64,000 nucleotides of DNA from Poindextera sp035604135 (GTDB taxonomy: Bacteria > Pseudomonadota > Alphaproteobacteria > Caulobacterales > Caulobacteraceae): contig DATNJB010000063.1 in NCBI GenBank assembly GCA_035604135.1, positions 124,001-188,000 of the forward strand. Reading direction: 5' to 3'. This document shows, piece by piece, positions 60,462 through 64,000 of the stretch. Each line of letters starts with the position of its first letter. The first letter of the stretch is position 1. The notes under the pieces are model-generated. The model had not been told where the DNA came from, made no database searches, and saw nothing but the letters and a program-made list of their open reading frames with translations. The translations under genes were made by a program, and so were the position numbers.

Positions 60462-60624
60462 CCCAGAATTGCGGCAGGGCCACCACCACGATCGTTACCC
60501 TGAGGGGAAGATTAGACCCTGACCTGTACGGGGCAAGGATGTCCCCCTCGGCGGACAATCAGGCGGTTGCCGATGACGTCCAGAGCGTGTCACCGATCCC
60601 GGCGCCATCGCGACGCCTACATGA

Positions 60625-61524
60625 CTACGAAGTGCGGCGGGAAGTGCGGCTGTAGGGTGACATATCCATTCCTGGATAGCGTGCGGCCACGCCGTCGAGG
60701 GTCTCCTCGGTCCAGTAGGGATGGCCCGGCGCCGGAAAGCCCAGAAGCTCGCGCTCATCCACGGTCGCGGTTTCGATCCAACGGCGGAACGAGCCGTAGA
60801 CGCCCTGCTCCGGCCAGCCGACGATCCCGACCCAGGGACATCCGGCCGGCGCATACGTGACGAAATGGCCGAGACGTCCGCCTTCTCGCTTGAACCTCGT
60901 GCCGCGATGAAATGTGCGCATGCTGTAGGCCAGGACCGATCCGGCCGGAACAGTCACCTTGACCTCATTCTCGTACAAGGCTGGTCTCGCTTCAGGGCTG
61001 TAAACCGTGGGCGCCAAGATACGCTCGGGATAGTGCTTCTTCGAGCACACCGCCGTCGGAGCCAGGTCCTCGTCCACATCGGTGTAGTACAAAAGATAGG
61101 CCGTTTGCCAATATTGGGGCAAGTTTGGCGGGTAAGTCAGCGTATGATTCGCGTAGTCACAGTGCATATGCTGCTCTTGGTCGGCGGGATGACCGAGACT
61201 CTTGAAGCTCAGGTCCGATTGCTCGCAAACAATTGGATTGTCGCCGGCCATGATGGACGCGAAACGTCTCAGTTCAGGATGCAAGGTGTTGCGGTTGAGT
61301 TGCTCGCCTGGGAAAGGAAATCGGACCTGCCGCCGATTCGTCCCCGTCCTTGCCCAATCGTCCGGCCTCTCGGCGCTCGGGTCGCGTACGAAGTCGACCC
61401 AACCCGGGTGGAGGCTCTCAATATCATCGAGCGTTCGCTGAACCTCGTCCGCCGTCAGGAGGCCTTCGATGACGGCGTAACCGTGCTCGCGATAATGGTC
61501 GATGTGCTCGTCGGTGATGGGCAT
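60625..61524 (-). CDS. Phytanoyl-CoA dioxygenase family protein
   Basis: 299 residues from the ATG at 61524 with GGAGGAGCT before it. Fe(II)/2-oxoglutarate oxygenase: the HxD motif is in QEQHMHCDYANH near 138-149 and the distal His in MRTFHRGTRF near 219-228, with SVLAYSM before it. The visible sequence is less GC-rich than its neighbours, so transfer is possible. The substrate is unknown. Confidence 0.88.
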   Translation of the reverse strand: MPITDEHIDHYREHGYAVIEGLLTADEVQRTLDDIESLHPGWVDFVRDPSAERPDDWARTGTNRRQVRFPFPGEQLNRNTLHPELRRFASIMAGDNPIVCEQSDLSFKSLGHPADQEQHMHCDYANHTLTYPPNLPQYWQTAYLLYYTDVDEDLAPTAVCSKKHYPERILAPTVYSPEARPALYENEVKVTVPAGSVLAYSMRTFHRGTRFKREGGRLGHFVTYAPAGCPWVGIVGWPEQGVYGSFRRWIETATVDERELLGFPAPGHPYWTEETLDGVAARYPGMDMSPYSRTSRRTS

Positions 61525-61645
61525 AGCTCCTCCTCCGCACGCCCGGCGCCCGCACGCTTGTTCCACACCAGAGGCAGACCGGCCATATGACCCCAATGTC
61601 GGCCAGTCCGGAAGGGCGGCAGTGAGGCAGAACCTACCGCGCGCA

Positions 61646-61673
61646 GTGGCCGCTCTTGGCGCTTAACAGACAT
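61646..61673. repeat. 28-base palindrome, copy 5
   Basis: Ends are GTGGCCGC and ACAGACAT, with the shared core TCTTGGCGCTTA. It lies between the PhyH gene and the next gene on the minus strand. Confidence 0.5.
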
Positions 61674-61706
61674 CGCGTGCGGTGCTGATGGTGGGACCGC
61701 CACCGC

Positions 61707-62327
61707 TCACAAACCTGCTGCCGCAACCCACGCTGCCAGGCACGCCGTTTTCTGCTCCTTGCGCCAGGGGCGACCTGCGGTCGCGCCCAGGGCGTTCAGC
61801 TGGACGTCGATTTGGCCCGGGGTGAGCGGCAACTTGAGCGTCGCCGACTCGCGCAGGGACTTCTCGTCCATCTCGACGACATCGAGGCCGGCGCCGGCGA
61901 AGGCGGCGCGCAGGGCGGCGCGCACGGCCAACCCCTCGGCCACAGGCGGGTGTGCGGGCGCAGACAGGCTGTGCTCGAGCCGGTCAGTCATCCAGCCGGC
62001 CCGGTTGATGAGAAGCGCGGCGACGGCCGGCCGGAACCCCTCGCTATTCAGCCCTTCCAACACGCCGGCGAGCGCGGTCGACGCGAGCGCCGCCTGGCGC
62101 CGGCGCCCCTCGGCAACGGCGGCGGCGGCCTCCGCCGTCGGTCCGCCGCCCTCGGCGCGGGGCATCTCGTAGGCGACCTGGTATGGCTCAAACGCCAGGC
62201 GGTCGCCGTCGGCCGCGGTGGCTAGGAACGCGGACAGCACCACCCGCGGCAGTGGCCGGTGAACAGCGACGCCAACCACCACGCTGCCGCCGCGGCCGGC
62301 GCGGAATCCGAGAGCGACAGGAGTCAT
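61707..62327 (-). CDS. Unknown protein, possible RNase H-like fold
   Basis: 206 residues. TPVALGFRAGRGGSVVVGVAV at the N-terminus, FEPYQVAYEM, LINRAGWMTDRLEHSLSAPAHPPVAEGLAVRAALRAAFAGAGLDVVEMDEKSL and LGATAGRPWRKEQKTACLAAW-type pattern recall a widespread, unnamed bacterial family with a ribonuclease H-like layout (GFRAHSG...EPYHAA...HSALH..EG). This is from memory and uncertain. An isolated gene with a proper ATG. Confidence 0.5.
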   Translation of the reverse strand: MTPVALGFRAGRGGSVVVGVAVHRPLPRVVLSAFLATAADGDRLAFEPYQVAYEMPRAEGGGPTAEAAAAVAEGRRRQAALASTALAGVLEGLNSEGFRPAVAALLINRAGWMTDRLEHSLSAPAHPPVAEGLAVRAALRAAFAGAGLDVVEMDEKSLRESATLKLPLTPGQIDVQLNALGATAGRPWRKEQKTACLAAWVAAAGL

Positions 62328-62435
62328 AGCATCAGCCCGGTGCGGGATTCAGCGGTACGGTACGCATCCCCAAGAAAGAGTCACTAAGTGGTTCGCATGC
62401 ACGCTTGGAGCGCCTGAGCGGCGGATGGACGCCGA

Positions 62436-62463
62436 ATGACCGCTGTTGGCGCATAGCAGGCAC
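62436..62463. repeat. 28-base palindrome, copy 6
   Basis: Ends are ATGACCGC and GCAGGCAC, core TGTTGGCGCATA. It lies in the 211-base gap between the AraC/GyrI remnant and the unknown gene. Confidence 0.6.
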
Positions 62464-62538
62464 GACGTGTTGTCGAACGCGCTATCGCTGGCGCACCACC
62501 TGACCGAGAGCCATTAGACTAGCCACTTAGGCGGCCAG

Positions 62539-63151
62539 TCAGGCGAGCGGCAGCCGGATCTCGGTCTCCAGGTCGGCGGGCGCGGTCATGTGCGGGTCGT
62601 TCAGATAGACCTCGACGATCGGCCCTTCGCCGCGCGTCCCGCCGCCGGCTTCCAGCCAGGCGTAGAGCGCCGCGTAAGACTCACTAAGCCGCACATAGGG
62701 ACCATTGTGCCTTAGCGCGACGTAGCGACCGGCCGGCAGGGTGCGCACGTGCACCTCGTCGTCGCCCACGATGTCGTCCGGAACACTAATTGCCGCCTGT
62801 GTCCGCAGATTGGCGGCAGGCGTCGTGCTCATATCGTCGAGATAAACCGCAACGCCCACTGCGAGCGGGCCGGTCAGCCCGCGCGGCGCGGCCCAAGCGC
62901 GGAGCCGCTCGAACGTCGGGCCGATCTTCTCATATGGACCCACGTGCGCGGTGCAGCCTGAGCCGCGACGGCGTCCCGGCCGCCGTCTCGCGCCACGCCC
63001 TGCGGTAAACGCGGTGGAAGTGATAGGGGGACAGGCATGCAACGGCCGCCAGCCGCTCCAGGTCGAGCGGCTCGTCTAGATGGTCGGCGATGTGCGCCGC
63101 CACCTTCGCCAAGCGCCGCGCCTGGCTCTTGACTGTCTCTGCACGAGGCAT
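62539..63151 (-). pseudogene. AraC-family regulator with GyrI-like domain, internally deleted
   Basis: From the ATG at 63151 an AraC N-terminal HTH reads HIADHLDEPLDLERLAAVA and CLSPYHFHRVYRRAWRE, then RLRLHRA and a stop at 62930. A GyrI-like (effector-binding) domain follows in another frame, HVGPYEKIGPTFERLRAW and VAVYLDD, ending at 62539. The second HTH helix and the linker of normal AraC-GyrI proteins are missing, so about 150-200 bases seem lost near 62938-62960 with a frame change. Confidence 0.7.
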
Positions 63152-63246
63152 GGTCTTCGAGCTTAGCCGCGATCGCTTGATCCAGGTTGCGTTTCTTGGG
63201 CTTGGCCGGCCGCTTGATCGGCGGGGCGGTCCCTGGCTCAGGCGGC

Positions 63247-63274
63247 ATGACCGCTCTTGGCGCATAGCGGACAT
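63247..63274. repeat. 28-base palindrome, copy 7
   Basis: Ends are ATGACCGC and GCGGACAT, core TCTTGGCGCATA: the best fit to the consensus. It lies just after the metH end. Confidence 0.65.
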
Positions 63275-63297
63275 CCCGCGATCGGTCGCGGCCAAGC

Positions 63298-64000
63298 CTA
63301 AGCCACTTCGCCCACCCGCGCTGGATCGTAGCTCAGGATGGGGGCGAGCCAGCGTTCGGCTGTGGTCACGTCCCAGCCCTTGCGGCGCGCGTAGTCCTCG
63401 ACCTGGTCTCGATCGATGCGGCCGACGCCAAAGTAGTGGGCGCCGGGGTGGGAGAAGTAGAGGCCAGACACCGACGAGGGCGGCGACATGGCGTAGCTCT
63501 CGGTGAGCGTCATCCCGGCGCCGGCCTCGGCGTCCAGGAGACGGAACAGCGTCCCCTTCTCGGTGTGGTCCGGTTGGGCCGGATAGCCTGGGGCCGGGCG
63601 TATGCCCTGGAACGCCTCCGCGATCATGAAGTCGAGGTCGAAGGGCTCGTCGGGGACAAAGCCCCAGAGCTCCTTGCGCACGCGATAGTGCAGGCACTCG
63701 GCGAACGCCTCGGCCAGCCGGTCGGCGAGCGCGGCGGCGAGGATGGCCGAGTAGTCGTCGCCGGCGTCCTTGAAACGCTTGGCGACCTCCAGCACACCAT
63801 GGCCGGCGGTGACGGCGAAACCGCCGATGTAGTCGTCGGCCGCGCCGATCGGCGCGATGAAGTCGGCCAGCGCCACGTTCGCCCGGCCTTCGCTCTTGGT
63901 CATCTGCTGGCGCAGCGTGTGCAGCCGCGCGAGCTCGGCCGTGCGTGCCTCGTCCGTATAGAGAACGATGTCGTCGCCATCGGCGTTCGCCAGCCACAAG
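63298..64000 (-). CDS. metH: Cobalamin-dependent methionine synthase, C-terminal part (cut by window edge)
   Basis: The open frame enters from the right edge and ends at 63298; 233 residues are visible. They form the S-adenosylmethionine-binding activation domain: FIAPIGAADDYIGGFAVTAG, the motif RPAPGYPAQPDHTEKGTLF and LTESYAMSPPSSVSGLYFSHPGAHYFGVG. It reactivates the cobalamin cofactor after oxidation. With nrdJ it is the second B12-dependent enzyme of the window. Confidence 0.95.
   Translation of the reverse strand, partial: LWLANADGDDIVLYTDEARTAELARLHTLRQQMTKSEGRANVALADFIAPIGAADDYIGGFAVTAGHGVLEVAKRFKDAGDDYSAILAAALADRLAEAFAECLHYRVRKELWGFVPDEPFDLDFMIAEAFQGIRPAPGYPAQPDHTEKGTLFRLLDAEAGAGMTLTESYAMSPPSSVSGLYFSHPGAHYFGVGRIDRDQVEDYARRKGWDVTTAERWLAPILSYDPARVGEVA

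Overview
The window is a GC-rich, densely packed bacterial chromosome segment. Its gene content points to an alphaproteobacterium, most likely of the Caulobacterales (Caulobacter/Phenylobacterium-like). The main pointers are a CcrM-type GANTC methyltransferase next to rnhB, the prs...rplY-pth...ychF grouping, a petABC cytochrome bc1 operon, the mutY / DUF721 / DsbA / smc group, and a CYP153-like P450. No rRNA, tRNA, CRISPR array, prophage or insertion sequence was recognised. Many genes overlap by four bases (ATGA or GTGA), and several are opposed with stop codons sharing bases.

Layout. 0-5.6 kb: an acetyltransferase cut by the window edge, prs, an exported protein, a hotdog-like protein and the B12-dependent ribonucleotide reductase nrdJ. 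5.6-11.3 kb: a five-gene operon of acyl-CoA dehydrogenase, thiolase, CoA ligase, nitroreductase-like flavoprotein and 2[4Fe-4S] ferredoxin, divergent from nrdJ. 11.4-14.3 kb: a redox cluster of HiPIP, hemerythrin-like protein, a c-type cytochrome and two small membrane proteins of unknown function. 14.5-21.6 kb: aldo/keto reductase, 2TM protein, rplY, pth, pirin, ychF, DUF1810 and two tandem dienelactone hydrolases. 21.6-26.7 kb: petABC, trmL, hemF and a zinc-ribbon protein. 26.9-32 kb: P450, secreted esterase, then a ferredoxin / diiron oxygenase / triple-PAS operon. 32-36 kb: DUF1285-NUDIX-cca, a frameshifted DUF899 gene and a GNAT gene. 36-42.2 kb: MFS transporter, SDR, a decayed toxin-antitoxin pair, two more GNATs, a HAD phosphatase and an HSDL2-like SDR. 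42.3-49.4 kb: a five-repeat cysteine-rich secreted protein, ccrM, a ClC channel, rnhB, tag, a membrane-anchored unknown and ygfZ. 49.5-59.6 kb: dihydroorotase-like protein, ThDP enzyme, mutY, DUF721, two DsbA-like proteins, smc and a carboxylesterase. 59.6-64 kb: a looser, repeat-rich stretch with a GFA protein, small unknowns, a PhyH dioxygenase, a deleted AraC/GyrI gene and the C-terminus of metH.

A theme that crosses gene boundaries is oxygen-linked redox metabolism. Four 14-base FNR/FixK-like palindromes lie in intergenic DNA. Two sit in opposite orientations between nrdJ and the acyl-CoA dehydrogenase operon. One is in the leader region of the hemerythrin-HiPIP pair. One, a perfect palindrome, is upstream of the ferredoxin-diiron-PAS operon. 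I infer, but cannot prove, one low-oxygen regulon.

A second theme is gene decay and repeats. A DUF899 gene and a VapC-type toxin gene each carry an apparent single extra G, the partner antitoxin has no usual start codon, and an AraC/GyrI regulator has lost its middle. Seven copies of a 28-base imperfect palindrome occur between genes, five of them in the last 4.5 kb. A separate double-hairpin element supplies the stop codons of two convergent genes at 29.1-29.2 kb.
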